Part shown: in pieces, positions 43,689 to 53,066 of the stretch
Layout of the letters: every line of letters begins with the position of its first letter
Position numbering within the stretch: position 1 is the stretch's first letter
From: Sulfurovum sp.
GTDB taxonomy: Bacteria; Campylobacterota; Campylobacteria; Campylobacterales; Sulfurovaceae
Length of the DNA stretch: 64,000 bases
Assembly (NCBI GenBank): GCA_002733215.1
Contig: NVUY01000006.1
Coordinates: 1-64,000, forward strand
Direction: 5' to 3'
The notes under the pieces: generated by a model
What the model was told of the DNA's origin: nothing
The model's database searches: none
What the model saw: the letters and a program-made list of their open reading frames with translations, nothing else
Made by a program: the position numbers and the translations under genes

Positions 43689-44341
43689 TTTTTATTCTCG
43701 TTTTTATCACCCTGAAGGAGAATTCTTTTTCGGAGCATCCATATCTCCGAAATATGAATATTTTTAGTGATATAAATATCGATCGCAACAAAGATCATCA
43801 AAGCCCAAAATGCAATGCCTATATGCATCTGTCCAAAGGAGACAAGCTTTACAAGTGCTACAAGTATAGAGATAAAAAAGATATCCGCCATGCTCCAAGG
43901 CGTGATATGTGCAAGTAAGACAAGCAGCTCTTTTGTCACTTTTACACCACTCTTCATCTTTAAAAGTATAAAAAGAAGCATATTTATAAGAAATATCATC
44001 AAAGGAAAGATAAAGATGAGAAATAGACAAAGAAAACCTACGATGTAAAAACCGTTGTCAAACAAAGAATAGATCGTTTTTGGGATCGTAATGAACTGTT
44101 CATTCCCCAGTATATCCATCTTCAGTATAGGAAATGTGTTTGCCAGCATAAAAAAGATCAACCCTGTGATGCTTAATGCCAGACCATGGTTGATCAGTTT
44201 AGAATCATAACGGTAAAGCACATGACCACACTCACTACAGCATGCCTTACTCCCATCGTGGATAGGAACCTCTTCATGCAGAGTATAGCAGTGGTGACAG
44301 ATAATAAGATCATCAAGGGCATCTTCATTTTCAAGTTTCAT
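43685..44341 (-). CDS. PqiA-like membrane protein, first half
   Basis: A 218-residue protein with the zinc ribbon CHHCYTLHEE..CCSECGHVLYR (residues 15-46) and four TM helices, with the family segment TPWSMADIFFISILVALVKL. It is the first gene of the pqi operon. The ATG at 44341 has no close Shine-Dalgarno, but a TATAAT lies seven bases upstream on the same strand, which would give a leaderless message. Divergent from the lipid-kinase-like gene. Confidence 0.87.
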   Translation of the reverse strand: MKLENEDALDDLIICHHCYTLHEEVPIHDGSKACCSECGHVLYRYDSKLINHGLALSITGLIFFMLANTFPILKMDILGNEQFITIPKTIYSLFDNGFYIVGFLCLFLIFIFPLMIFLINMLLFILLKMKSGVKVTKELLVLLAHITPWSMADIFFISILVALVKLVSFGQMHIGIAFWALMIFVAIDIYITKNIHISEIWMLRKRILLQGDKNENKK

Positions 44342-44348
44342 GGTTATA

Positions 44349-44354
44349 ATTATA
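44349..44354 (-). promoter_or_regulatory. -10 element directly before the pqi operon
   Basis: Within the palindrome TTATAATTATAA (44344-44355), the minus-strand TATAAT ends seven bases before the ATG at 44341. The plus-strand TATAAT (44345-44350) would serve the divergent kinase-like gene, whose ATG at 44401 has its own AAGGA. Confidence 0.4.
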
Positions 44355-44400
44355 ACTTAACCCTCTGAAGGGAACCTCTAATAAACCGACAAGGACGATA

Positions 44401-45081
44401 ATGCAGATTCTTTCCATAGGTAAAACCGTACAGCATGATACACTCACTATCACTTCCATAGAGGCATCAGCACTCACCACACATACAGATGTAGAAAGCT
44501 ATGACTATATTATTATCTCTGGCGGGGATGGTACCATCAGACGTGTAGTACAAGCCTTACAGCATATAGAACACCATGCTATCTTCATACTGAATCCCAT
44601 TGGTTCTTTTAATGTTGTTGCCAAGATGCATCGTGTGCCAAAACTGGAGAAAGTTTTAGAGCTGCTTGAAAGTGGAAAAACGCCCAAAACCCAGGCACAG
44701 CAGTATTATGCACTCAATCATGAAGTTTTTCTCTTCTCGGCTGGTAATATGGGTGACTTGCAACACATTTACCTTTCAGAATCACTGCGTTTTGGAATCT
44801 TAAAAGAAGGCATGGCCAAGTATATACTCTCGGTACTCTTTTTGCTCCCTCTACACCTCATCATGACACCTTTTATGTTAATGAGTCCAAATCGGTTTTT
44901 CATTTTTACGCCTGCATCTTTTATCAAAAAATTCGGCTCTTTTTACGGAGAAGTTCAAGAAATGACAGTAGAATTGGAAAATGATTATAATCATATAGAG
45001 TTAGATGGGGACATTGTCACCATTGAAGAAAGTATCTTACATATAAAACCTACAGGTGCTATTGACATTGTTGTAGGGTAG
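44401..45081 (+). CDS. Diacylglycerol/lipid kinase-like protein
   Basis: A 226-residue protein with the DAGK catalytic-domain nucleotide motif IIISGGDGTIRRVV (about residues 38-51) and the following NPIGSFNVVAK (family pattern GTxND). It is shorter than typical YegS/DgkB proteins, and the second domain is compact, with a hydrophobic stretch (ILSVLFLLPLHLIMTPFML) that may touch the membrane. ATG 44401 with AAGGA. Head-to-head with the pqi operon, suggesting a membrane-lipid role. Substrate unknown. Confidence 0.8.
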   Translation: MQILSIGKTVQHDTLTITSIEASALTTHTDVESYDYIIISGGDGTIRRVVQALQHIEHHAIFILNPIGSFNVVAKMHRVPKLEKVLELLESGKTPKTQAQQYYALNHEVFLFSAGNMGDLQHIYLSESLRFGILKEGMAKYILSVLFLLPLHLIMTPFMLMSPNRFFIFTPASFIKKFGSFYGEVQEMTVELENDYNHIELDGDIVTIEESILHIKPTGAIDIVVG

Positions 45082-45103
45082 CACCGTATATTAGAGATGC
45101 CCA

Positions 45104-46435
45104 CTAGTTACTTGAATAGACAAGCACTTTATTTTTTCCAGACCTTTTTGCTTCATAAAGGGCATTGTCTGCTTTGTTGATAGCTATTTCAATGTTACTG
45201 TCTACAAGGGTATTTGTTTCAGATATTCCTATACTGATAGTTGTACTTAACACTCTTTCATGTTCCAGCTCAATAGTTAACTGTTCAACCAGTTCTCTTA
45301 TGTTTTCTGCTATTTTCATACTTATTTCTATAGTACCCTGAGGTAGCAGAATCATATACTCTTCCCCACCATAACGACAAACGATATCACTCTTGCGTGT
45401 ACGCTCTTTGAGTATCTCAGCGACAGATATAATCACTTTATCTCCTATATGATGTCCATAGGTATCATTGATTTTTTTAAAATTATCTATATCCAGCATA
45501 ATTAAGACAATATTGTTCCCTCCTAATTTTGCCTCAGTAAATATTTTATCTGAAATTGTAGCAAAGTAGCGTCTGTTATATAGTTTAGTCATAGGGTCAG
45601 TAGCAGCCAGGATCTTTAACTCTTCTTTACTTGATTCCAAGTCCTGTGTACGTGCTCTGATCTTCTCTTCCAAACTTTCATTAAGATCTTGTAACTCTTT
45701 ATGAGAATAATCAAGTTTATTTGCCATCTTTTGGAATGTCTTAGCCAAAATACCTACTTCGTCATTTCTATCTACATGTGATAACTCTTCAAATTGCTCT
45801 CTCTCACCATCTGCCATCTTCTGTGCAGATTTAGTAAGTAACAAAATAGGATACAACAACTTTCTAGCCCAAAAAGATACCAATAATCCAAAAAATGAAA
45901 ATATAAATACTGCTAAGATTATTGCATCTTGTATGTTGTTTCTTTTTTTAACTGCCCCAATTTTTTGTGCCTTTTCAATCTCTTGATTTAAAGTATCGAG
46001 AGAATATACCAGAGAGAAAGTACCCCAATAAGTAGAAAGTATTATAGGTGTAGCAATGATGATATTGTCTTTATTTTCCTCAATAGTCTCCTTGTCAACA
46101 CTTCTATGATCAGGTCTTCCTTCAAAAAGTTGCATCTCTTTATTATCACTGACCAGTGATGCCCCCTCAATTTCTTCCCTTTCGACTAGCTGTTTTAAAG
46201 TCTTTGCGATATGTGACAGGCTCATAGATGCAAGATCATTTTCAATCTCGTCTGCATGGTAACGGATCGTATACTTTGCATTTTTCAGCATTTGTTTTTT
46301 CATAAAAGCCACTCTGTTTTCAAGTTGAAGGTTAAACGTTTTTTCATCTTCTTTAAGGTTTAAATATGTAAGCAATGAGACAACAAAAACGATCATCGAT
46401 AACAAGACTAAGATAAATTTATTTCGTAAACTCAT
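45104..46435 (-). CDS. Membrane diguanylate cyclase with HAMP and GGDEF domains
   Basis: A 443-residue sensor: TM1 (about 5-25), a periplasmic domain of about 120 residues, TM2 (about 150-172), a HAMP domain (about 175-230), a coiled coil (QDLNESLEEKIRARTQDLE) and a C-terminal GGDEF domain (about 275-443). The active-site motif is GGEEY (about 358), and DPMTKLYNRR opens the domain. It should make cyclic di-GMP. It is the last gene of the TonB operon and overlaps the upstream binding-protein gene by 4 nt, so that protein is its probable input. Confidence 0.93.
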   Translation of the reverse strand: MSLRNKFILVLLSMIVFVVSLLTYLNLKEDEKTFNLQLENRVAFMKKQMLKNAKYTIRYHADEIENDLASMSLSHIAKTLKQLVEREEIEGASLVSDNKEMQLFEGRPDHRSVDKETIEENKDNIIIATPIILSTYWGTFSLVYSLDTLNQEIEKAQKIGAVKKRNNIQDAIILAVFIFSFFGLLVSFWARKLLYPILLLTKSAQKMADGEREQFEELSHVDRNDEVGILAKTFQKMANKLDYSHKELQDLNESLEEKIRARTQDLESSKEELKILAATDPMTKLYNRRYFATISDKIFTEAKLGGNNIVLIMLDIDNFKKINDTYGHHIGDKVIISVAEILKERTRKSDIVCRYGGEEYMILLPQGTIEISMKIAENIRELVEQLTIELEHERVLSTTISIGISETNTLVDSNIEIAINKADNALYEAKRSGKNKVLVYSSN

Positions 46436-47301
46436 TTGATCACCTTATTGACGATGCCAAGTGCAGATTTATCATAATAGAGTTTCATGCGTTCTGCCAA
46501 CCCTTTATTAAATATAATTTTTGTACCTATAGGCATTTGTATAGGTGTAAATGCATTGCCATTCATATCTGACTGTATCATAGCTGCTACTTGACGACCA
46601 ACTATTGGCGTATCGACAGATAAAACAAGTACTGCTCCATATTTTATGTAGAGGGGATGATAAGCAATAATAGGTTTATTTGCTTTCTTCAGAGTGCTAT
46701 ATAGCCTTTTTACTTTCTTTTCATCCTTTATAAGTATAGGGTCAGCTATCATGACAAAAACATCTGCACTCTGTATTTTTGGCATATCAAAAATATCATC
46801 TTCATCTATCTTCTGACCTATCACTTGAATGCCAACGTGTTTTGCTTCTTCTTTAAAACTTTCATAGACATTTTTTGTATATCGACTATAGATCATGCTT
46901 AATGTCTTAGTCTGACTCAATAATGACTTGAGCAATGTAATCTTCATACCGGTATGTAGTTCATTGGAAACACCAAAACATTTTTTTCCCATCTTTAATC
47001 TTTTATAATTGACTATCGAAGAAAAGAAGATCTTCTTTTCAGGTACATATTTACGTGCATATTGGAATGCTTTTGTACCAATAGCATAGACGATATCCGG
47101 GTATTCATCATATAGATACTCTTTGATTTTCTTTTTAGACATATTTCCGATATCTATACGTTTAAAAGGTTTATCGATGCTATTTGTAAAAGCTTTTTCC
47201 ATACTTTCATAACGCTCTATCTTAGCATTTGAATTCATCAGTAAAATAGTTTCAGCAACTAATGAAATAGTTAATAACAGTAATATAATTATCAATCTCA
47301 T
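46432..47301 (-). CDS. ABC substrate-binding-like periplasmic protein (PF04392 type)
   Basis: A 289-residue protein with a signal peptide (about residues 1-16, ending LVA). It shows a bilobed periplasmic binding fold: NSNAKIERYESMEKAF, PDIVYAIGTKAFQYAR, and the hinge-like YSRYTKNVYESFKEEAKHVGI. These match the ABC transporter substrate-binding proteins of the PF04392 type. No permease or ATPase gene is nearby. Overlaps of 4 nt with both the downstream diguanylate cyclase and the upstream binding protein suggest a sensory rather than transport role. Confidence 0.75.
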   Translation of the reverse strand: MRLIIILLLLTISLVAETILLMNSNAKIERYESMEKAFTNSIDKPFKRIDIGNMSKKKIKEYLYDEYPDIVYAIGTKAFQYARKYVPEKKIFFSSIVNYKRLKMGKKCFGVSNELHTGMKITLLKSLLSQTKTLSMIYSRYTKNVYESFKEEAKHVGIQVIGQKIDEDDIFDMPKIQSADVFVMIADPILIKDEKKVKRLYSTLKKANKPIIAYHPLYIKYGAVLVLSVDTPIVGRQVAAMIQSDMNGNAFTPIQMPIGTKIIFNKGLAERMKLYYDKSALGIVNKVIK

Positions 47302-48050
47302 CTGACACTCCTTAACGATCTAAGGTGGTTACTATTGAGTTTTACAATATTATCTATACCCAAAAGCTTCAAAACACTTTTTCCATTTTTACTTTTATTC
47401 ATATTGGTAAAAATCCTCATGAAATCTTTATCTTTGACATTCTCTTTATTTGCAGCCACCAACATCCTGTAATTAGGATCTGATTCACTATATATACGCA
47501 TGTTTTTAGTCAACATACTGTTGGTTTTTTGTAATAATTTAAAACTTCCTTTTGATACAGCTGCAAACTGGCTCATACCATATCCTACAGACATCAGTGC
47601 ATCAATCTCTTTTGGCACCTTCAGCAATGCTAGATGGCTGATACCAAACGTTTTACGAAGAAGTTTTTTTGTATATTTCTTTGAGAATGCTGTGGTTACA
47701 GTACCTGTTAATGGTGCATTCTTTTTACCAATAATCACATTAGTATCAGTAATGCTCTTTTTGTTCTCTGCCACAAAAACAGCATTGAGGTTGTATTCTT
47801 TTGCTATCTGCTTATAGTGTAAACTTGAAAGCATGACGATAGTCTCTCTTTTTTTTAAAAAAGTTTCAAACATCTCTTTATCTGTAAATGCCTGAAACTC
47901 ATACTGACCATATCGTGCCAGATAACGATCAAAGTTCACTTTTAAGGTTTTAAAATTATCTATATTTTTATCTGTCGTATAATAATATACTTTATGTGAC
48001 TCGGCAAAAAGCATGACACAAAAAAGAAAAAATATAGTGATAAATTTCAT
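47298..48050 (-). CDS. PhnD-like periplasmic binding protein
   Basis: A 250-residue exported protein (signal peptide about residues 1-16, ending LFA) that resembles phosphate/phosphonate-type binding proteins (PF12974): IVMLSSLHYKQIAKEY, AVFVAENKKS, KEIDALMSVGYGMSQFAAV and a C-terminal DFMRIFTNMNKSKNGKSVL. Ligand not predictable. It overlaps the next binding protein by 4 nt and follows the DUF917 gene by 17 bp. Probably periplasmic. Confidence 0.6.
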   Translation of the reverse strand: MKFITIFFLFCVMLFAESHKVYYYTTDKNIDNFKTLKVNFDRYLARYGQYEFQAFTDKEMFETFLKKRETIVMLSSLHYKQIAKEYNLNAVFVAENKKSITDTNVIIGKKNAPLTGTVTTAFSKKYTKKLLRKTFGISHLALLKVPKEIDALMSVGYGMSQFAAVSKGSFKLLQKTNSMLTKNMRIYSESDPNYRMLVAANKENVKDKDFMRIFTNMNKSKNGKSVLKLLGIDNIVKLNSNHLRSLRSVR

Positions 48051-48067
48051 TTAAGCTTCTACCTTAG

Positions 48068-49270
48068 TTAAATTGTTGTCCATAATGTATTATTATATTT
48101 ACCATAATAACGCGCTTTTTTATATGTATCACTCCATGATGTCATAAGGATATCATTACTCCTAATAACTGCATCAGCTTGAATAGCTATCACATGTATT
48201 TCAACATCTTCCCCATTTTCAAATTGTTCTTGTATAAGTGTATTATCATAGATTTTACTATCTGGTATTGCACCACCTGATGTAGATAAATAGCAAATAG
48301 AATCAGGACCCGTAACTGCTATACTTATTTCATCTTCAAATTGACCTGTAATGGTTTCATTTTGTATGGAGACTGTAAAAATACGACTATCTGCAGTTTT
48401 AATACTCATGTACCCTACATCTGCCTCATCTATAGACTCTGTTTTAAATGCAACTACTTTTCCACTACAAATATGCTTTACTCCCCTAAAAGAGATGTTC
48501 ATACAACTTGTAATATTTTCAATCTTACTATCAGAATTTTGACTATTTTCTAAAATAGTGCCAATATAGTATGCATCTGCCAACGTATTATTTACAAGAT
48601 TATTATCCTGTAGAGTTGCTCCATCCATAGGGGCAAGACTCATTCCAACAGCTTTTCCTAGTACACCTGCCCCAATGAGTTGACTATATGCAGCACTTAA
48701 GTCTGAATAAGTATCTAATGACAATGTAGTAAAATCAGAACTATTACCTGGAGGAGTTGCCATATTTGGCATTACTTGTTGACTACTTGCAAATGTAGTT
48801 AAATTAATAGTTGGAGCAGACCTCCCAACTGAATCACCATTAACGACAGAGATACCATCCCCTAATTTATAGGCAGTCATTAATGGTATAACTACATTCA
48901 TTGCTCCCATTTCTCCAAGTACTAGATTATTAAATGCACTAAAATTATATAAAGGTGAGGAAGTTTGTGTTGCATAAACAGTTTTAATTAATTTTTCCAT
49001 AGTGTTGACTGAATTTACAGTAGATTCTATAAAATCATTTGGTTTTAAACTCTGAGCTTTTGAAGGATCAGCCATACCTGCAACCACACATACCCAATCA
49101 CTATGAGTTAACACTTCTAACTCAGTAATTTCTATAGAAAAAGTGTCACTATCACTAAAATAATATTCAACAACGCTTTTAGCCAAGCTATAAGGTCCTC
49201 CACCACCAGATGCTAAAAAAGTAGCCCCTTTTAGTAATGTTAAAAATTCTGCTTTTGTTGTAATTATCAT
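48068..49270 (-). CDS. DUF917-family protein
   Basis: A 400-residue cytoplasmic protein with the family opening ATFLASGGGGPYSLAKSVVEYYF, WVCVVAGMADP, and the central LGDGISVVNGDSVGRSAPTINLTTF. DUF917 includes S-methyl thiohydantoin desulfurase and proteins linked to hydantoinases, so it may act on a small nitrogen/sulfur ring compound. No signal peptide. Here it sits between a TonB receptor and two binding proteins, suggesting that its substrate is the imported ligand; this is inference. The family call is fairly firm, the reaction is not. Confidence 0.78.
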   Translation of the reverse strand: MIITTKAEFLTLLKGATFLASGGGGPYSLAKSVVEYYFSDSDTFSIEITELEVLTHSDWVCVVAGMADPSKAQSLKPNDFIESTVNSVNTMEKLIKTVYATQTSSPLYNFSAFNNLVLGEMGAMNVVIPLMTAYKLGDGISVVNGDSVGRSAPTINLTTFASSQQVMPNMATPPGNSSDFTTLSLDTYSDLSAAYSQLIGAGVLGKAVGMSLAPMDGATLQDNNLVNNTLADAYYIGTILENSQNSDSKIENITSCMNISFRGVKHICSGKVVAFKTESIDEADVGYMSIKTADSRIFTVSIQNETITGQFEDEISIAVTGPDSICYLSTSGGAIPDSKIYDNTLIQEQFENGEDVEIHVIAIQADAVIRSNDILMTSWSDTYKKARYYGKYNNTLWTTI

Positions 49271-49285
49271 TTTATTCCTTTTTCA

Positions 49286-51268
49286 TTAAAACTTATACGT
49301 CAACTCAGCCATAAACGATCTTTCTGCCAAAGGATAATCAAATGGCGTTGACGAATCATAGGTCTGTTCATCAAAAAAGTTATAGACAGAAAGTCTCAAC
49401 TTTAGATCTTCTACAAAGATATTTTTTAACAATAATGTAGCATTACCAATAACACTGCCTTCAACTTCTTCTCGTGTATCACCAATAGCACGAAACTGCT
49501 CACCAATATAATTTGCATCTACATAAAGATTATAGGTTTTATCTATACGATAATTGATTCCCATATATGCCTTGTGCTTTGAGACATTTGCTATAGAAGA
49601 TTCAGTCGTTTCATTTCCAGGGTCTTGATAAGTATAGTTAGCCATCACAAACGACCCTCTTCCTAAATTATATTTCACTTCTGTCTCAAGACCTACTGTC
49701 TTAACATTTCCTCTATTTTCATGTATACCATTACTGTCTATATTGATAATATCATTGATCTTATTATGAAATAACGTTAATATGATCTCCGTATTGTCAA
49801 TATCACTATTGGTCCAAGACATTTCATACGTATCTATATTTTCTGGATTTAAATTTGGATTTCCAATAACAGCTGGATTATTTTGATTATAAAGTTCTGC
49901 AAAAGTTGGTGTTCTAAATGCTTCACCATACATAAGTTTTAGCGTATTGCTCTCGCTTGCCTGCCATGTAGCACCCACACGTGGACTAAAGTTACCTCCA
50001 AAATCTGAAAAATGATCATACCTTCCACCAAGAGTTAAACGTACATCATCCGTGACATCATAAAGAAGTTCAGCGTAAAAAGCATACACCTCTCTGTCTA
50101 CTTCAGCTATGGAACGTAACTCTTCTGGTAATTCAACTAAAGTTGGAAAAGGTGCCAGGGTAACAGGATTATAATTTTGTATTTCATTTGGATTATTAAG
50201 CTCCTGCTTTTCATACATCATACCAGAGACAATCGTCACACTCTCTTCTCTGTAAGTAAGTAAAAATTCCATCCCTTTTTTTTCTTCTTCTGCTGATGAT
50301 ATTGAAAATAATCCATTGGTATAGAAAGGTGCAGGAAAACCAGCAGGGAAAACCTCCAGTCTATTATTAACATTCATATGGTCAAAATACGCTCTTGTAT
50401 GCAAGAATAATGTATCAGACAACTCTTTTTTATATCCTGCCTCAACAAAATAAGATTCAAAGTTAAATAAAGTTCTTTCATTCAGTGCTTTGGCTACACC
50501 AAAATGTGGACCTTCTTTTCTATCTGTATACTGACCCATAAAGTAAAATCTTTTAGAGTCAACATTCACATTTAAACTTGTTTTTTCAGTTGTTGGGTCT
50601 GTATATCCACTGTTGCCCACTGCATCTTGAGCTACAAAAGCTTTATAACCATCACTGCTTACATAGTTTAAATTTGCGGTGATAGAGACATCATCTATCT
50701 TTTTACCAAAAAGAAGATTGTAGGTTTGGGTGTTATATGACCCTACCTTTACACTGGCTATTGTGCCGTCTATGTCTTCAGCTTTTTTGGTAATGATGTT
50801 TACTAGAGCCGTAAAAGCATTTTCACCATAGAGTGCTGAAGCAGGACCTCTAACCACTTCTATACGTTCAACATTTTCAAGATTGATAGTATCATATTGA
50901 AATGTTGCACCGCCATTTCTTAACCCGTTTAATGAGTGCCCATCCAACAAGATCAATACTTTCTCTGAAAACCATGTCTTAACTCCCCGAGACTCAATCT
51001 CATTTAGAAAAATATTACTCTGATGTATACCAAGTCCAGGAACCGTTCTTAAGACATCTAAAAGTGTGTTTGCTCCCATAACTTCTATCATTTTTGCATC
51101 AATGACCGTTACCGAGGCTGCCGTTTTTTTAATATCTTCTTTTACTCTAGAGGCTGAAACAACAAAGGTCTCCTCCTCTAACCATTCACGTTCATTATCT
51201 AGTGTACTTTCCAGAGGGTTTGCTACTAACAATACAGGTAAACAAATTGAACTTAAAAACTTCCTCAT
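49286..51268 (-). CDS. TonB-dependent outer-membrane receptor
   Basis: A 660-residue receptor with a signal peptide (about residues 1-17), a plug domain (about 35-155: FVVSASRVKEDIKKTAASVTVI, then VPGLGI and IEVVRGPASALYGENAFTALVNI) and a 22-strand barrel ending in FMAELTYKF. The barrel motif TFAELYNQNNPAVIGNPNLNPE is typical of siderophore, cobalamin and small-molecule receptors. First gene of the operon. A -10-like CATAAT with TG (minus strand, 51309-51314) lies about 40 bp upstream. Ligand unknown; the energy protein TonB is encoded elsewhere. Confidence 0.9.
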   Translation of the reverse strand: MRKFLSSICLPVLLVANPLESTLDNEREWLEEETFVVSASRVKEDIKKTAASVTVIDAKMIEVMGANTLLDVLRTVPGLGIHQSNIFLNEIESRGVKTWFSEKVLILLDGHSLNGLRNGGATFQYDTINLENVERIEVVRGPASALYGENAFTALVNIITKKAEDIDGTIASVKVGSYNTQTYNLLFGKKIDDVSITANLNYVSSDGYKAFVAQDAVGNSGYTDPTTEKTSLNVNVDSKRFYFMGQYTDRKEGPHFGVAKALNERTLFNFESYFVEAGYKKELSDTLFLHTRAYFDHMNVNNRLEVFPAGFPAPFYTNGLFSISSAEEEKKGMEFLLTYREESVTIVSGMMYEKQELNNPNEIQNYNPVTLAPFPTLVELPEELRSIAEVDREVYAFYAELLYDVTDDVRLTLGGRYDHFSDFGGNFSPRVGATWQASESNTLKLMYGEAFRTPTFAELYNQNNPAVIGNPNLNPENIDTYEMSWTNSDIDNTEIILTLFHNKINDIINIDSNGIHENRGNVKTVGLETEVKYNLGRGSFVMANYTYQDPGNETTESSIANVSKHKAYMGINYRIDKTYNLYVDANYIGEQFRAIGDTREEVEGSVIGNATLLLKNIFVEDLKLRLSVYNFFDEQTYDSSTPFDYPLAERSFMAELTYKF

Positions 51269-51363
51269 TATGCATTCCTATCAACATAAAATTCCTTATC
51301 AATTCTGTATTATGCCACATTTTTGTCAAAAAAAAGTCATATTAATACAGAGTAGCGCGATCA

Positions 51364-51789
51364 TTACTTAGAAACATTGCCCTCTTGTGGTTTTTCCAAC
51401 TCATGCGTTTTATAATGTTCATCAAACCATTCAGGTATCTCAAACTCTGTCTCTACAAGCACTTGGGCAAAATCTCTCATCTCTTCCTGCGTGAGTTCGA
51501 TCTTTGGCATCACAGCAAAGAGTTTCACCGCAGGTTTCATCAATGCACCTTCTGTACTTGGTGCAGCTAAAAATGTTTTTATGCGTTCCATGGCCACAGT
51601 CCTATTGCCATCAGCCAGTCGCAGATAGACTTGGTTGATCGCTACAAGTGGTGGGGCTTTTTTATTTTTTTCATAAGTATCATGACAGGACATACATGCT
51701 TTTTCAAAAGCATAAAGCACTTCTTCATCCACATGGGCATGGAGCGAAACTGTAGACCAGAGAGAGACTAAAAGTAAAATGCTTTTCAT
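51364..51789 (-). CDS. Periplasmic c-type cytochrome
   Basis: A 141-residue protein with a signal peptide (about residues 1-18) and one heme-binding site CMSCH (32-36). Methionines around residues 79-97 (MKPAVKLFAVMPKIELTQEEM) offer the distal ligand. It is a class I mono-heme cytochrome for periplasmic electron transfer. Oddly, it is coupled by a 4-nt overlap to a helicase gene upstream. Confidence 0.83.
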   Translation of the reverse strand: MKSILLLVSLWSTVSLHAHVDEEVLYAFEKACMSCHDTYEKNKKAPPLVAINQVYLRLADGNRTVAMERIKTFLAAPSTEGALMKPAVKLFAVMPKIELTQEEMRDFAQVLVETEFEIPEWFDEHYKTHELEKPQEGNVSK

Positions 51790-53066
51790 TCTATCCCCTT
51801 ATAATATTCCACTACCCTGTTATCTACATGAATCACCCTGTGCAGATAACGTGTCAGATCTCCTTTGTTAAAATCCAATTTCAAATTTTTAGGGTTAATG
51901 GCACGTGATATAGCGACATAAAACTGGCTTGGTGCAAAGATATTGTCTACGTTACAGACAAGGTTGTCTATACTCATCCCCTGAGATTTGTGTATGGTCA
52001 CAGCATAAGCTAGCTTAAGAGGAAACTGTGAGAGTGTAGCCAGGGACATCGTTTCCACACTGCCATCTTCTTTAACAGTCATGTCTAGAAGATCAAACTC
52101 ATGTCTTTCAACACGCACATATTCATCATTCTTTTCTACGATGAGATGATCTTCTTCTATTTTCCTTAGTATCCCTCTCTCACCGTTTACAAATTTACCC
52201 CATTTGTTCACAGTAAAAAGAATGGGAACCCCCTCTTTTAGGGTGAGCTGTTCAGAGATCGGCAGCATGTTTTTCCATCCTGCCAGTTTGTTCTCATGAA
52301 CAGAACCGAACATCTCTACATTTGCAAAAAGGATGGTCTCTTCCGTATCGAGTTCATTGATCTTGGCACGGTTGGTTTGCTCAACTTCAAGGTTACGTCC
52401 ATACAAGTAGGTAGGGTCTTTTTCCATTGTTTCATTGTTCCATAACCTACTCATAAATGCGACTACTTCATCATCACAGACACCTTTACGTACCTTAGAA
52501 AGAATGTAGGTAAACTCTGCATCTGTGGTACGTTTCATTTCTGTAAGTTCTATGACCATGAGGTCAAACCTCTCCCACACCAGTGACTCAAAGGCATAAA
52601 GTTTAGTACCAAAGACATCTTGTCTATTATTGTTTTTTACTACAGGAGGAAGTTGAAAAAAGTCTCCCACAAAAAGGACTTTTCCCAAGTAGCCGTAGTT
52701 GTTCAGTCTGTAAGCTATCATGTCAAGCAAGTCTGTACTCACCATAGAAATTTCATCGATGATAATAAGGTCAGTGGCTTTAAGTATTTTTTTTAAGTCC
52801 ATCAAACGTTTTTTAGCCCGTTTGTCACTTTGATTGAGTTCATCAAAATTTGACGAGATCCCAAAAACAAAGAAACTGTGTACGGTAAACCCTCCGATGT
52901 TCACAGCACTCACACCTGTAGAACCTAAAGCCACAACCTGGTTAGCTTTATTACGATACTCAGAGATCACTTCATTGGTAATGTAACTCTTTCCTACTCC
53001 TGCACCCCCTGTTAAAAAAACATTGGAATGTTTTAGTGCTTCCAGCACATCTACTTTATCACTCAA
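51786..53066 (-). CDS. Pif1-like SF1B DNA helicase
   Basis: A 426-residue helicase. Walker A is LTGGAGVGKSYI (about residues 17-28), Walker B is LIIDEISMVS (about 98), GDFFQLPP marks motif III, and the C-terminal AVTIHKSQGMSIDN and FYVAISRA are motifs V and VI. Pif1/RecD-like helicases unwind DNA 5' to 3' and resolve G-quadruplexes or R-loops. At 426 residues it is a minimal form. It overlaps the RNase T2 gene and the cytochrome gene by 4 nt each. Confidence 0.88.
   Translation of the reverse strand: MSDKVDVLEALKHSNVFLTGGAGVGKSYITNEVISEYRNKANQVVALGSTGVSAVNIGGFTVHSFFVFGISSNFDELNQSDKRAKKRLMDLKKILKATDLIIIDEISMVSTDLLDMIAYRLNNYGYLGKVLFVGDFFQLPPVVKNNNRQDVFGTKLYAFESLVWERFDLMVIELTEMKRTTDAEFTYILSKVRKGVCDDEVVAFMSRLWNNETMEKDPTYLYGRNLEVEQTNRAKINELDTEETILFANVEMFGSVHENKLAGWKNMLPISEQLTLKEGVPILFTVNKWGKFVNGERGILRKIEEDHLIVEKNDEYVRVERHEFDLLDMTVKEDGSVETMSLATLSQFPLKLAYAVTIHKSQGMSIDNLVCNVDNIFAPSQFYVAISRAINPKNLKLDFNKGDLTRYLHRVIHVDNRVVEYYKGIE

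Noticed and set aside
43085-44341. Two PqiA-like genes as a broken single pqiA
   Set aside because: Each has its own zinc ribbon, four TM helices and a start coupled by a 4-nt overlap, so both look functional.
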